DNA from: Thermoguttaceae bacterium
Lineage (GTDB): Bacteria > Planctomycetota > Planctomycetia > Pirellulales > Thermoguttaceae
Length of the DNA: 64,000 nucleotides
Direction: 5' to 3'
Assembly: GCA_017434455.1 (NCBI GenBank)
Contig: JAFRFG010000036.1
Span: 62,001 to 126,000, forward strand
Shown one piece after another: positions 1 through 8,805 of this stretch. The number at the start of each line of letters is the position of its first letter. Within the stretch, counting starts at the first letter, position 1. The notes beneath the pieces are model-generated. The model made no database searches. It was given only the letters and a program-made list of their open reading frames with translations, and was not told the DNA's origin. Position numbers and translations under genes: made by a program.

Positions 1-3000
1 CCCGGCCCCCCACGGCGGGGCGCTCAGCGATCGGCCCGGGTTCTTCGAGGCGAGGGTCAGCGACCCGGTCGGGGTCGACAGCCGGCTTTCGTGACAGCCG
101 ATGCAGGAGCGCTGTTCCCCCTTTTGCAGCTGGACGACCGAACGCATTCGCTGGATCTCGTTCATATTCTCGTCGAGCAGCTCGAAGAAGAGCACCTGTT
201 CGGCCGGGACGAGGAAGTCGGCGGAGCCGTCCTCCTCAATCTCGATCGTCCCAATCACCCCCTTGGCGACATACGACGGCCAGCCGAACGGCCCCTGCAG
301 AATATCGACCGGCGAGGCGTAGTATTCCATAAACGGCTCGTGGTCGGCCTGATAGGTTCCGTCGGCCAGCTGCGCCAGCGGGGTCGGCAACTCGCGGCAG
401 ACCCGCAGGTAGCGCGCTTTGCCCGGCTCGACCTGGCCTTCCAAACCGCGGTAGACGTTCGCCACCGAGAACTGCCCCAAGCCCTTTTCGGCCAGATCGG
501 GCTTGATCACCCCCTTGAGGACCGGCGGGACCGGCTGCGGGGCGAACGGCTGCGGGCAGATGGTATCGATCGCCGGATCGGTAAAGAGCAGCTCGCGGTT
601 GCCGTATCGGTCGAGCAGGAAGATGCCGAACCGATCCAGCGGCGCGTGGGCGACTAAGTAAACGTCGCGCGAAATCGGGTACGCCTCGCGGAAAGTCTCG
701 CCCCAGCTGCTGAAGCCGGGCCAGGCGACCTCGGGGGTAATGGAACGGATCATCGACGGATCGTGCGGTCCCTTGGTCAGGTCGATCAGCGCGATCGGGC
801 CGTTGAGGTCACTAAAGTGAGAGATGAGGGTACAGCAGACCTCGCGCGTCTCGGGGACCTCGCGGCCGTTGGCGTACCCCTGGGGAAGGTTGATCGTATT
901 GCCGAAGACCAGCTCGGGCATCGTCCCGTCGATTCGGATGGTCCAGAGGGTATGGCCGTAGTCGGCCCCCTTGTCGACGTACTCCGAACGGGTCCAGATG
1001 ATGCGGCCGTCGTCCATCACGCTGGGGGCGAACTCGGTGAGGTTCGCCATCGACAGGGCCTTTAAATCACTGCCGTCTTTCTCCATTCGATGGAGGACGA
1101 ACGCCTGGGGACGCCAGCAGATGAACTTCTTTTTGCAGCGGGTCGAGACGAACGCCAAACCGCCGTCGGGAAGCTCGGTCGGCCAAAAATCGTGGAACGG
1201 CCCCTCGGGACTGATCCGGCGCTTTTCGCCGGTCGCCAGATCGAGCTCATAGATTCGGAAGTACTCGTCCTGCGAGACCCGGTGGGCGTAGTAGATCTTG
1301 GTCGCGTCGCGGCTTTGCGACGGGTTGCGGATCACCCCGTCCCCGGCCTCGACGATACGGCGCACTTGGGCGCCGGCCGGGTCGAGCACACCGTCGACCC
1401 GGGGGATATCGATCAGCAGGACGGCGCCGCCGGGGACCCACTGCGAGTCGAACAGGTCGCTGTAGTTGTGCGACGGATGGAACGGGTGGCGCTGGTTCGC
1501 CAAAAGATGCTGCGCCGGCTGAAGATCGTCGCCGGAAAGGAACAGCCGCCGCTTCAGCAGGCGGATCTTCATAAAGAGGTCACGCTCGGCGAAAGCGGGG
1601 TAAAGCGAAAGCGGACGCTCGGCGCGATACCGGTTCCAAAGGGGGAGAAGTTCCTCTTCGACGGCGCGAAGGACCGGGTCGTCACTGCGCCTGCCGTCGG
1701 CCAGGGCGGCGGCGAAGTCATTGAGCTCAACGTACTCCGGGGGAAGGTTCAGCCCGGCGGCGATCGCCTCCGGGTCGCTGTAGCGGGGATTGAGCACCCC
1801 GGGGATCGTCACCCGCTTGAGGAAGTCTTTCTCTTCCCGCGCGTCGGACTCCGGGGCTTCCGCGCGGCGGAGCATATCGGTCAGCTGGCACAGCGGCCGA
1901 TAGCACGGATCGTAGCGAAAACCGTTGAGGAACCAGGCGGGCTGCCCCTCGCCGGTTGAGACGTGAACCTCGGTCTGCGGCCCGGCCTGGCCGAAGCGCA
2001 CCGGAAGGGGGATGGTTTGCGGCTGACCGGCCGAAAGAGTGAGCTCCTGCTTTCCCGATTCGGTCTGAACCGTCACGCTCAGCGGCGTGTCACAGAATGA
2101 TTCGGCCCGCAGGACGAAGCCCCCCTCTTCGGTGAGATGATCGTCGAAGGAAAGCGCCAGCGGCGCGGCGCGGAAGTGGATCGGGTAACCGCCCGCCGGA
2201 GCGTTGCGTCCCCCCTCGCACAGGGCGACGAAGATCCCGAACCGATCCCAGCCGTCGAGGTATTCCAACGGGATCGCCGCTTCACAGCCGTCCGAGGTGA
2301 TGATTCCCTCCAGCGGCACCGGGACATCGGCGGGCAGATCGCCGCCGTCGATCGGAAGCCAGAAGAGCTTCCCCTCCTGAACAATAATATCCCCGCGCCG
2401 GGGAATCCCCTCGACCCCCACTAAGGCGAGGCGCTTTCTAAGGAAGCGGTTCCCCCGAAGGCGCACATAGAGTTTCCCCTCACGGACGGCCGCCGCGGCC
2501 GTCTGGCCGACGTACGGCCCCAGGGGAGAGTTATCCGGCGCGCAGGTCGATACCAGCGCCGAGGAGGCGCTGTTCCAGAACGCGTCGCTTCCCCCACCCC
2601 AAGCGGGAGCCCCCTCGACCGTCGGGAGGGGGAGAACCGACTGGCGCTGCATAATCGGCTCGACAAACTCGGGATAGTGGCGCTGTATCGTCCCCGGGGG
2701 GCACGGCGCGGCGCCGGCGGTCTTCAGCAGGGCGAATTCCTCCCCGACAAACGCCTCGGCGACACTGGCGTCATAGCCACTCATCTCGGCGGCCGGCGCG
2801 GCACCGGTCTGTTCACAGGGGCCGCGGTCGGGGACATTCAGCCAGTGGGAACCGGGGTGAACCATCTCGCCTACCGGGTCGGAAACCCCCTCGATCCGCG
2901 CGGCGGCGCGCCAATCCTGACCGTCGTCCGAAACCAGGACCGCGAAGCGGGCGGGCACGCGGTCGGCGAACCTTCCGGCGCGGTCGCGCGAGAAGACCAC

Positions 3001-3429
3001 CGCCGAGAACTCGACCGGCTCGGGCCAGCGGTACTCGACGTACTGCGGGGAATCGGCCGAACAGGTTCCCCCCGCCACCCACGAGGCGTCGTTCCCCAGA
3101 AGGCCGTCACGGAGATTTTCGACCCGATGGATCGCGTAGCCGGCAATGGTCGAGGAAGCCGAGACCTCCACTCCCTCACCGAGCGCCAGGTTCTCTTCCC
3201 CGCCGCCGTAGACCTCCAGCTCGTCGATCGCCGGGGCGTCGCTGCCGCGGGTGGAGTAGATCTCCAGCCGCAGGAAACGGGCCTTTTGGGGAGCGAACTC
3301 CACCCGATTGGCCTCGCCCGGAGCGATCTTTTGATATTGCCACGACGCGGCCGAAACACACGGGCAGACGGAAGCCAAAAGTCCCGCGGCTGCAAGCAGC
3401 GCGGCGGCGAGCGGACGGAGGATCGGCAT
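1..3429 (-). CDS. Secreted discoidin-like / hydrazine synthase alpha-like protein with heme motif (C-terminus cut off)
   Basis: The frame is open from the ATG at 3429 to the window edge, giving 1143 visible residues; the stop lies outside. An Ala/Leu-rich signal peptide covers about residues 1-24. Residues about 30-170 look like an F5/8 type C (discoidin-like) carbohydrate-binding domain. The middle and C-terminal parts resemble the HzsA-like family common in Planctomycetota: propeller-like segments with TELPDGGLAFVSTR and SVMDDGRIIWTR, then a c-type heme motif CIGCH at 1109-1113. The protein should act outside the cytoplasm. Function is unknown: relatives occur in planctomycetes that do not do anammox, so hydrazine synthesis should not be assumed. 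It is a more distant relative of the tandem pair at 19-24 kb, longer at the N-terminus. Confidence 0.75.
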   Translation of the reverse strand, partial: MPILRPLAAALLAAAGLLASVCPCVSAASWQYQKIAPGEANRVEFAPQKARFLRLEIYSTRGSDAPAIDELEVYGGGEENLALGEGVEVSASSTIAGYAIHRVENLRDGLLGNDASWVAGGTCSADSPQYVEYRWPEPVEFSAVVFSRDRAGRFADRVPARFAVLVSDDGQDWRAAARIEGVSDPVGEMVHPGSHWLNVPDRGPCEQTGAAPAAEMSGYDASVAEAFVGEEFALLKTAGAAPCPPGTIQRHYPEFVEPIMQRQSVLPLPTVEGAPAWGGGSDAFWNSASSALVSTCAPDNSPLGPYVGQTAAAAVREGKLYVRLRGNRFLRKRLALVGVEGIPRRGDIIVQEGKLFWLPIDGGDLPADVPVPLEGIITSDGCEAAIPLEYLDGWDRFGIFVALCEGGRNAPAGGYPIHFRAAPLALSFDDHLTEEGGFVLRAESFCDTPLSVTVQTESGKQELTLSAGQPQTIPLPVRFGQAGPQTEVHVSTGEGQPAWFLNGFRYDPCYRPLCQLTDMLRRAEAPESDAREEKDFLKRVTIPGVLNPRYSDPEAIAAGLNLPPEYVELNDFAAALADGRRSDDPVLRAVEEELLPLWNRYRAERPLSLYPAFAERDLFMKIRLLKRRLFLSGDDLQPAQHLLANQRHPFHPSHNYSDLFDSQWVPGGAVLLIDIPRVDGVLDPAGAQVRRIVEAGDGVIRNPSQSRDATKIYYAHRVSQDEYFRIYELDLATGEKRRISPEGPFHDFWPTELPDGGLAFVSTRCKKKFICWRPQAFVLHRMEKDGSDLKALSMANLTEFAPSVMDDGRIIWTRSEYVDKGADYGHTLWTIRIDGTMPELVFGNTINLPQGYANGREVPETREVCCTLISHFSDLNGPIALIDLTKGPHDPSMIRSITPEVAWPGFSSWGETFREAYPISRDVYLVAHAPLDRFGIFLLDRYGNRELLFTDPAIDTICPQPFAPQPVPPVLKGVIKPDLAEKGLGQFSVANVYRGLEGQVEPGKARYLRVCRELPTPLAQLADGTYQADHEPFMEYYASPVDILQGPFGWPSYVAKGVIGTIEIEEDGSADFLVPAEQVLFFELLDENMNEIQRMRSVVQLQKGEQRSCIGCHESRLSTPTGSLTLASKNPGRSLSAPPWGAG

Positions 3430-3573
3430 ATTCTCTCTCACGATAATGGAAGGATGGGGGGGAAACGGCATTTCAATAACGGCAACAAACCGAGTATCAT
3501 TATAGCCGCGCGCAAAGAAAAGAGCAATTCAGACGCGGCGGGGATTCCGGCGCGCTGTTTCGGGAAAAGAATC

Positions 3574-3602
3574 GGGAGGAGAGCATGAAAAACTCCCCTC
3601 CC
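3574..3602 (-). terminator. Hairpin downstream of pgk
   Basis: GGGAGG pairs with CCTCCC, with a further GAG/CTC pairing inside and a short loop. It lies 39 bases past the pgk stop. Read on the minus strand it is followed by a moderately T-rich stretch rather than a clean T run, so it is a weak intrinsic terminator candidate. Confidence 0.45.
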
Positions 3603-3640
3603 GAAAGGTGATTCACTCGGCACGAAAGCTCAGGCGAAAA

Positions 3641-4828
3641 TCACGCCTCGTCGAGCAGCTCCACGGCGGCGAACTTCTGACCTTCGAGCATCGCCAGGGA
3701 AGCGCCGCCGCCGGTGCTCACGTGCGAGACCTTGTCGGCGAAACCGAGCTTCTGGATAGCGGCCGCGCTGTCGCCGCCGCCGATGATGCTGATCGAGTCG
3801 GACGCGGCAATCGCCTCGGCGACCGCCTTGGTGCCGGCGTCGAACGGCGGCATCTCACACACGCCCATCGGGCCGTTCCAGACGACGGTCTTGGCGCCCT
3901 TGACGATGTCGGCGTAGAGCTTGGCGGTCTCCGGGCCGATATCGAGACCTTCGTAGTCGTCCGGAATCTGACCTTCCTTGACGACCATCTTGTTGCAGTC
4001 GGCCTTGAACTCGTCGCCGGCGTGGGTGTCGACCGGCAGGATGAGCTTATCGCCCCCGGAAGCCAGGAGCTCTTTGGCCAGATCGACCTTGTCGGCCTCG
4101 ACCAGGGACTTGCCGATCTTGCCGCCCTGAGCCAGGGAGAACGTGTAGGCCATTGCCCCGCCGATGAGGACCTTATCGCAGATGCCGAGCAGGTTCTTGA
4201 TGACCATAATTTTGTCCGAGACCTTGGCGCCGCCGAGGATGGCGACGAACGGGCGCTGCGGATTGGCGATCGCGTCGGTCAGGTATTTGATCTCTTTCTC
4301 GACGAGGAAGCCGCAGACCTTCGGCTTGCCGGTCATCGCCTGAGGAACGGCGACCATCGAGGCGTCGGTCCGGTGGCAGGTACCGAAAGCGTCGTTGCAG
4401 TAGACATCGCCGAAGGCGGCCAGCTCGGCGGCGAAATCGGCCAGACCCTTCTTCTCGCCCGGCTGGAAGCGGAGGTTCTCCAGAACAAGGACCTCGCCGT
4501 CTTTCAGCGCGGCGACTTTCGCCTTGGCGTCGGCTCCGACGGTGTCGGTCGCGAAGATGACGTTGGTTCCCGGAAGCAGCTCGGCGAGACGATCGGCGGC
4601 CGGCTTGAGCGAGAACTTGGCGTCGGGAGCGTCCTTCGGACGGCCGAGGTGACTCATCAGAATAACGCGGCCGCCGCGCTGAAGGACAGATTGAATCGTC
4701 GGAAGAGCCATCCGGATGCGGCGGTCATCGGTGACGTTGGCATTCTCGTCGAGCGGAACATTGAAATCGACACGAATCAGGACCGCTTTTCCCGCGACAT
4801 CGACGTTGGCAATCGTTTTTTTGGCCAT
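3641..4828 (-). CDS. pgk: Phosphoglycerate kinase
   Basis: The 395-residue product has the usual length for bacterial Pgk, the glycolytic enzyme that transfers phosphate between 1,3-bisphosphoglycerate and ADP in the cytosol. The 3-phosphoglycerate-binding segment RVDFNVP is at 19-25 and SHLGRPKD at 59-66. The nucleotide-binding part shows [10 protein letters not shown] and the glycine-rich [10 protein letters not shown] near the C-terminus. The gene stands alone between hairpins and has its own good promoter at 4926-4954, so it is probably monocistronic. The usual gap-pgk linkage is absent in this window. Confidence 0.97.
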   Translation of the reverse strand: MAKKTIANVDVAGKAVLIRVDFNVPLDENANVTDDRRIRMALPTIQSVLQRGGRVILMSHLGRPKDAPDAKFSLKPAADRLAELLPGTNVIFATDTVGADAKAKVAALKDGEVLVLENLRFQPGEKKGLADFAAELAAFGDVYCNDAFGTCHRTDASMVAVPQAMTGKPKVCGFLVEKEIKYLTDAIANPQRPFVAILGGAKVSDKIMVIKNLLGICDKVLIGGAMAYTFSLAQGGKIGKSLVEADKVDLAKELLASGGDKLILPVDTHAGDEFKADCNKMVVKEGQIPDDYEGLDIGPETAKLYADIVKGAKTVVWNGPMGVCEMPPFDAGTKAVAEAIAASDSISIIGGGDSAAAIQKLGFADKVSHVSTGGGASLAMLEGQKFAAVELLDEA

Positions 4829-4925
4829 AACAACAATCCCCTATGCTTCTGGTGAGTGTACTTGCCGGCGGCCGCGGCCGCTAACCGCGCTTAACCGAAC
4901 CGGCCTGGACGTTTTTTCAGCCCCC

Positions 4926-4954
4926 ATTATATCACAGTTCCCAAGAGGCGTAAA
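4926..4954 (-). promoter_or_regulatory. Predicted sigma-70 promoter of pgk
   Basis: On the minus strand TTTACG, a 17-base spacer and a perfect TATAAT lie about 100 bases upstream of the pgk start. Nothing else in this gap looks like a gene. Confidence 0.6.
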
Positions 4955-4991
4955 GGAAAACCGAAGGCGGCAGCAGGCAAGCGGCCGCGGC

Positions 4992-5028
4992 GAAAAAACG
5001 AGGGGGAGGACTTAAAGCCCTCCCCCTC
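4992..5028 (-). terminator. Rho-independent terminator of the TolC-like gene
   Basis: GAGGGGGAGG and its complement form a strong stem with a short loop, followed on the minus strand by TTTTTT. It sits about 35 bases past the stop of the TolC-like gene. Confidence 0.88.
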
Positions 5029-5060
5029 GCCGGAACAACCAGCAGCAATGGTTTAGTTCA

Positions 5061-7064
5061 TCATTCGGTCTTCAGCTCACCGGCGGGGCCGACCGTCGAC
5101 TCGGTGACCGGCTGGATACCGTCGGAGGGGATGATCGTCGGATCGGTTCCCTGAACCTGCGGGTAAGGTCCGCGGCTGATGACGGTCGGGAGGGTGATTC
5201 CGCGGTTGAAGTAGTGGGCCGCGTCACGTTCCATCGCCCGAGTCGTCGCGTCGAAGTAGGCCTTGTTCGGCCAGGGGCCTTCAGCAAGCGTCACACCGTT
5301 GTACTCCAGCAGCGAACCCTTGCGGTAGTTGAGCTTCATGATCGCCAGGTTGTAGTCGATGACCATCCGGTAGTAGCTCGTTTCGGCGTCGGCCAGCTTC
5401 TGCTGAGCGTCGAGGACCTGGAACAGGGTGGTCATACCGCCGTCGTACGCGGCCTGCACGGCCCGGACCTCTTTACGGGCAGCCCGAAGGACCGCCAGGT
5501 AGGCCTCCACTTCGCGATAGGTGCGGTCGATGTCGGCGTAGAGGTCGGAGAGGTTGTGGACCAGCTCCAGTTCCTGCTCTTGAAGGATGGCGCGTTCGCG
5601 GCACAGGAGCAGTTCGGCGTTGCGGACACCGGCCAGTTCGCGGCGGAACCCGATCGGGACTTCCATGTTCAGCCCGAGGCCCCAGTTGCGGTAACCGTCG
5701 TGGGTCAGACTGCCGTAGGCGTTCGACTTGTCGTTGGTCGAGTCGATCAGGTCCTTGCCCATCCCATGGAACCGGTACTTGCCTTCCAGGTCAAGACGGG
5801 GGAGCAGGTAGTTGCGCGAGGCGACCAGTTCCAGCTCACGGCGCTTGACGTTCCACTTCTGCTTGCGCAGCTCGGGGGTACGGCTGAGGGCTTCGGCCTC
5901 GATCTCGTCCCAGTTGTACTTCACGCGGGCGACCGTCGGCTCGTCGACCGGCTTGATCAGGCGCCCATCGGTCGGGGCAATGCCGATCATGTAGCGCAGC
6001 AGACGCTCGTTCTTATAGAGGTTGCTCTGGGCCTCGAGGACGGCGACGTAGAAGCGCTGGTAGTTCTGCTCGGCCTGGGCAATGTTCTGGGCGGTACCTT
6101 GGTTGTAACCGACATCGTACTGGGCCTTGACGGTCCGCCAGCTCTGCAGGGCGGCTTCCAAACCGACGCCGGAGGCGTTCAGGTTGCGGTAGGCATAGTA
6201 CAGGTTCCAGTAAGTCTCTTCAAGGTCTTTGAGGTAGTTGCGCACGCCGATCTCGAATTCGGCCAGCTCGATATCTTCCTGAATACGGGCGATCATCACA
6301 CCGGAGTAGTTGCCGACCGAGCTGTTCGGACCGGCGATCCGGTTGAACTCCACCCCGGCACCCTGCAACAGCGGATGACTGAAGCCGGCTTCGACGTAAC
6401 TGGTCCAGTCGCTGCCCCACATGCGGTTGGCGCCGTTCTGAGCGTCATATCCGACGCCGGTTCCGGCGTAGAAGGTTCCACCGGTGGCGGTGACCTTCGA
6501 CAAGGCGGTCTGGAAGGTTCCGGTGTCGCTCTTGGTCGAGTAGATCGAACTGGCCGCGGCGTTGACGTTGTTCGCCAGGCGATCCTTCTGCCAGTAAGCG
6601 GTCGAGGACCAAACGGCATCGAAGGCCGAAAGGGCGGCGGCCACCCCGGAGGTCGGACTGGTCTCGATGATCGCCGGATCCCAGACGCTCAGGGTGCTCT
6701 GCGGGTAAGACAGCAACAGGGACGGGTTCCCTTGAACCCCCGCGCTGGTGAAGCTCACCCCTTGGAGTTCCCGAAGGACCTTGCTGTTGTCCAAGGCCAT
6801 CTGACGGACCTCATCGAGGGTCAGCTGCCACTCTTCCTTCGGGTCAGGATTGTCGAGCGAAAGCGGCGCCTGGGTCCTCACCACATCATCGAGCGAGGGA
6901 ACACAGGTATCCGGATACTCAATCCTGGTCTGCTCAGCAATATATTGGCCAGCGACATTCCCGCGGCTGAAGAGAAACTTCGGCTGCTGCGGCTGACATC
7001 CCGTCATTGCACCGGCTATCGCGAGCCCCGCGAGAAAACATTTCCATCCGTGTTGCCAATTCAT
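5061..7064 (-). CDS. TolC-family outer membrane efflux lipoprotein
   Basis: The 667-residue product begins with a lipoprotein signal ending at Cys23 (AMTGC). Two repeats of the TolC/OEP fold follow: long helices such as LKDLEETYWNLYYAYRNL and a C-terminal stretch with AYDGGMTTLFQVLDAQQKL. This family forms the trimeric outer-membrane channel of type I secretion or RND/ABC efflux systems. It is longer than E. coli TolC because of an N-terminal extension and a C-terminal tail rich in Pro and Gly, both common in planctomycete members. No inner-membrane pump or adaptor gene is adjacent, so the partner is unknown. An AAGGATG ribosome-binding site precedes the ATG. Confidence 0.88.
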   Translation of the reverse strand: MNWQHGWKCFLAGLAIAGAMTGCQPQQPKFLFSRGNVAGQYIAEQTRIEYPDTCVPSLDDVVRTQAPLSLDNPDPKEEWQLTLDEVRQMALDNSKVLRELQGVSFTSAGVQGNPSLLLSYPQSTLSVWDPAIIETSPTSGVAAALSAFDAVWSSTAYWQKDRLANNVNAAASSIYSTKSDTGTFQTALSKVTATGGTFYAGTGVGYDAQNGANRMWGSDWTSYVEAGFSHPLLQGAGVEFNRIAGPNSSVGNYSGVMIARIQEDIELAEFEIGVRNYLKDLEETYWNLYYAYRNLNASGVGLEAALQSWRTVKAQYDVGYNQGTAQNIAQAEQNYQRFYVAVLEAQSNLYKNERLLRYMIGIAPTDGRLIKPVDEPTVARVKYNWDEIEAEALSRTPELRKQKWNVKRRELELVASRNYLLPRLDLEGKYRFHGMGKDLIDSTNDKSNAYGSLTHDGYRNWGLGLNMEVPIGFRRELAGVRNAELLLCRERAILQEQELELVHNLSDLYADIDRTYREVEAYLAVLRAARKEVRAVQAAYDGGMTTLFQVLDAQQKLADAETSYYRMVIDYNLAIMKLNYRKGSLLEYNGVTLAEGPWPNKAYFDATTRAMERDAAHYFNRGITLPTVISRGPYPQVQGTDPTIIPSDGIQPVTESTVGPAGELKTE

Positions 7065-7441
7065 CGTCTTGCATCCTTGCTACTGGGTAAATGCGTTACA
7101 TTCCGTAATACTAGTATCGTCCCTACAACCGGCATAATTAACAAAAAACAGACGAAAAATCGGACTTTTCCCGACGACCCTCATAACCGGCAAACTTTCT
7201 CACGGGACCGGATCGCCGGCGCGAATCGCTCCGATCCCCGGTATATATAGGGCTAAAAAGCGCTTAAGCCAGGCGGAAGAGCCCCGGCGGCGAAAAGAAA
7301 AAAAGCCGGTCTCCCCCTGGGGGGAAACCGGCTTCACCAAACACTCCAGAAATGCTCGTGATTCAGATCAGATTGTTTGTTTGACTTACTTTCTCTAGAT
7401 TACCTGGATCGAGTGAGCGATCTGACTGTCTCGGCAGCTGT
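7065..7441. other. Intergenic region, TolC-like to BON gene
   Basis: This 377-base gap contains the upstream region of the TolC-like gene, including AT-rich CTATATATAC near 7240-7250, and the terminator of the BON gene at 7293-7334. No convincing -35/-10 pair or small ORF was found. Confidence 0.5.
7293..7334 (-). terminator. Rho-independent terminator of the BON-domain gene
   Basis: AAGCCGGT pairs with ACCGGCTT, with a G/C-rich inner stem TCCCC/GGGGA, and the minus-strand transcript continues into TTTTTTTCTTTTC. It lies about 107 bases past the stop. Confidence 0.9.
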
Positions 7442-8389
7442 TTAGCGATACTGGTTCGGCTGACGGAACAGCGGAGAGAAAGGACCACTGGTCGAACCGT
7501 CGTTGAAGTCGAGCCACCAGTAACCATCGTGCCACTCCATGGTCACCTTGCGCCATCCCAGCGGAACCTGCGGGTAAGGATAGAAGGGGCCGATGTACGG
7601 GAAGGCGCCGGCGGCGTACTGCTTCGGGTACGAAACCTGAGAGTAGTTCGGGTAGTCGGCGGTCGTCGGCCAGGAGTAGTTCGGCAGATTGGGCTGCTGA
7701 CCATTCTGGCCTACCGCGATATTCTGACCACGAGGAGCCCCGGGATAGCTTCCGCGCGCGCCAAAGTCGCCCTGGACAGCCGGGGCGCCGTCACCGGCGA
7801 CGATCGTTCCCATCGGCATCTGGTCGGACTCGACCGCGGCGTAGCCCTGATTCGGGAACGAACCGACCTGCATCGAACCGCCGACCTGAACGCCCGAGTT
7901 ATCGGCGACAATCGACGGGGCGGCCAGCTGGGCCGAGTCGGTATAGGTTCCTTCCGTTCCGGCCGGCAGCTGCGCGACATAAACCTGCTCGTTGGCGCGC
8001 AGGGTCGAGACCGGCATGATCTCGCCGCTGCTCGGAACCGACGAAATCGGCCGCAGACCGTTGGCCGCGGCGTACGGCTGCTGATAAGCGCCGTTGCTCA
8101 CCTGGCCCATCGGGGCGCTGGCGGAGAAGGTGAACTGATCGGAGATCGACCGCACGCGAGCGACCTGACGAACGTAATTGGTGACCGCCTCGCGGTCGCG
8201 CGGGGACTGAAGCTCACCACGAAGCCGGACATTACCGTCACGGTAGGCAACCTCGATGTCATACTGAGGGAATGCCTGGCTCAGACTTTTGGCGATCCGG
8301 TTGGCTTCCGACTGATTATCGGCCCGGACAGAAGCTGCGCCGAGCAGGATCATCATCATCGCCATTGTTGAAACGAACAAACGTCGCAT
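7442..8389 (-). CDS. Secreted BON-domain protein
   Basis: The 315-residue product has a signal peptide (about residues 1-23, VRA cleavage) and one BON domain at about 25-95 (YDIEVAYRDGNVRLRGELQS), a small alpha/beta fold found in OsmY-like periplasmic proteins that bind membranes or other envelope components. The rest is low-complexity sequence rich in Gly, Gln, Pro and Tyr, ending in an aromatic motif around WHDGYWWLDFNDG. A clear AGGAGGAAAAGGG ribosome-binding site precedes the ATG. The specific role is unknown; an envelope-structural or stress role is an inference from the BON domain. Confidence 0.75.
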   Translation of the reverse strand: MRRLFVSTMAMMMILLGAASVRADNQSEANRIAKSLSQAFPQYDIEVAYRDGNVRLRGELQSPRDREAVTNYVRQVARVRSISDQFTFSASAPMGQVSNGAYQQPYAAANGLRPISSVPSSGEIMPVSTLRANEQVYVAQLPAGTEGTYTDSAQLAAPSIVADNSGVQVGGSMQVGSFPNQGYAAVESDQMPMGTIVAGDGAPAVQGDFGARGSYPGAPRGQNIAVGQNGQQPNLPNYSWPTTADYPNYSQVSYPKQYAAGAFPYIGPFYPYPQVPLGWRKVTMEWHDGYWWLDFNDGSTSGPFSPLFRQPNQYR

Positions 8390-8511
8390 ACCCTTTTCCT
8401 CCTGCCAAGATCTCTCCGTGAACCGACCGACCCTCTCCTATAGGATCTTTCCCTGCCGGGTCAGGAAACGCGTTTGTACTGATCTTGATTTCTGAAGTGT
8501 TGTTGGTGTCA

Positions 8512-8672
8512 CCAGAGGTGCGTCCCTCTGGAATAAACGCTCTGTGATAAACCGCTCTTTGACCCCTAACCGACACGGTTAGGGAACCAAACACGATTGT
8601 TCCTTCCCTAATTCGGCAAACCCGGGCCGGGATAAACAGTTTATTTTGGATTTTGAGCGTAAAACTCAAAAT
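8512..8672 (-). promoter_or_regulatory. Leader with three consecutive hairpins upstream of the BON gene
   Basis: Three near-perfect inverted repeats occur in the 300 bases upstream of the BON start: ATTTTGAG/CTCAAAAT at 8650-8672, CCCTAACC/GGTTAGGG with a 5-base loop at 8564-8584, and CCAGAGG/CCTCTGG at 8512-8531. None is followed by a T run on the minus strand. They look like a structured 5' untranslated leader, but no known riboswitch class is recognised. The rest of the 8390-8805 gap holds the lysC terminator and no gene. Confidence 0.45.
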
Positions 8673-8720
8673 TCATCTAATAGGAGATAAAACGGGAAAG
8701 ATAAGCAATATAAACAAATG

Positions 8721-8756
8721 CGGGCAGTGAGACCGCCCCGGCGGCCGCACTGCCCG
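8721..8756 (-). terminator. Hairpin terminator downstream of lysC
   Basis: CGGGCAGTG pairs with CACTGCCCG over a G/C-rich inner stem, about 50 bases past the lysC stop. On the minus strand it is followed by CATTTGTTTATATT, which is T-rich but interrupted. Confidence 0.7.
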
Positions 8757-8805
8757 TGTTCCCTCAAGGTTTATTTATAAGGTCAAAACCAAGGGGGCTC
8801 GCGAA

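Noticed and set aside
5214..7250. 678-codon plus-strand frame opposite the TolC-like gene
   Set aside because: It is the antisense shadow of a clear TolC-family gene; high GC creates long open frames on the opposite strand.
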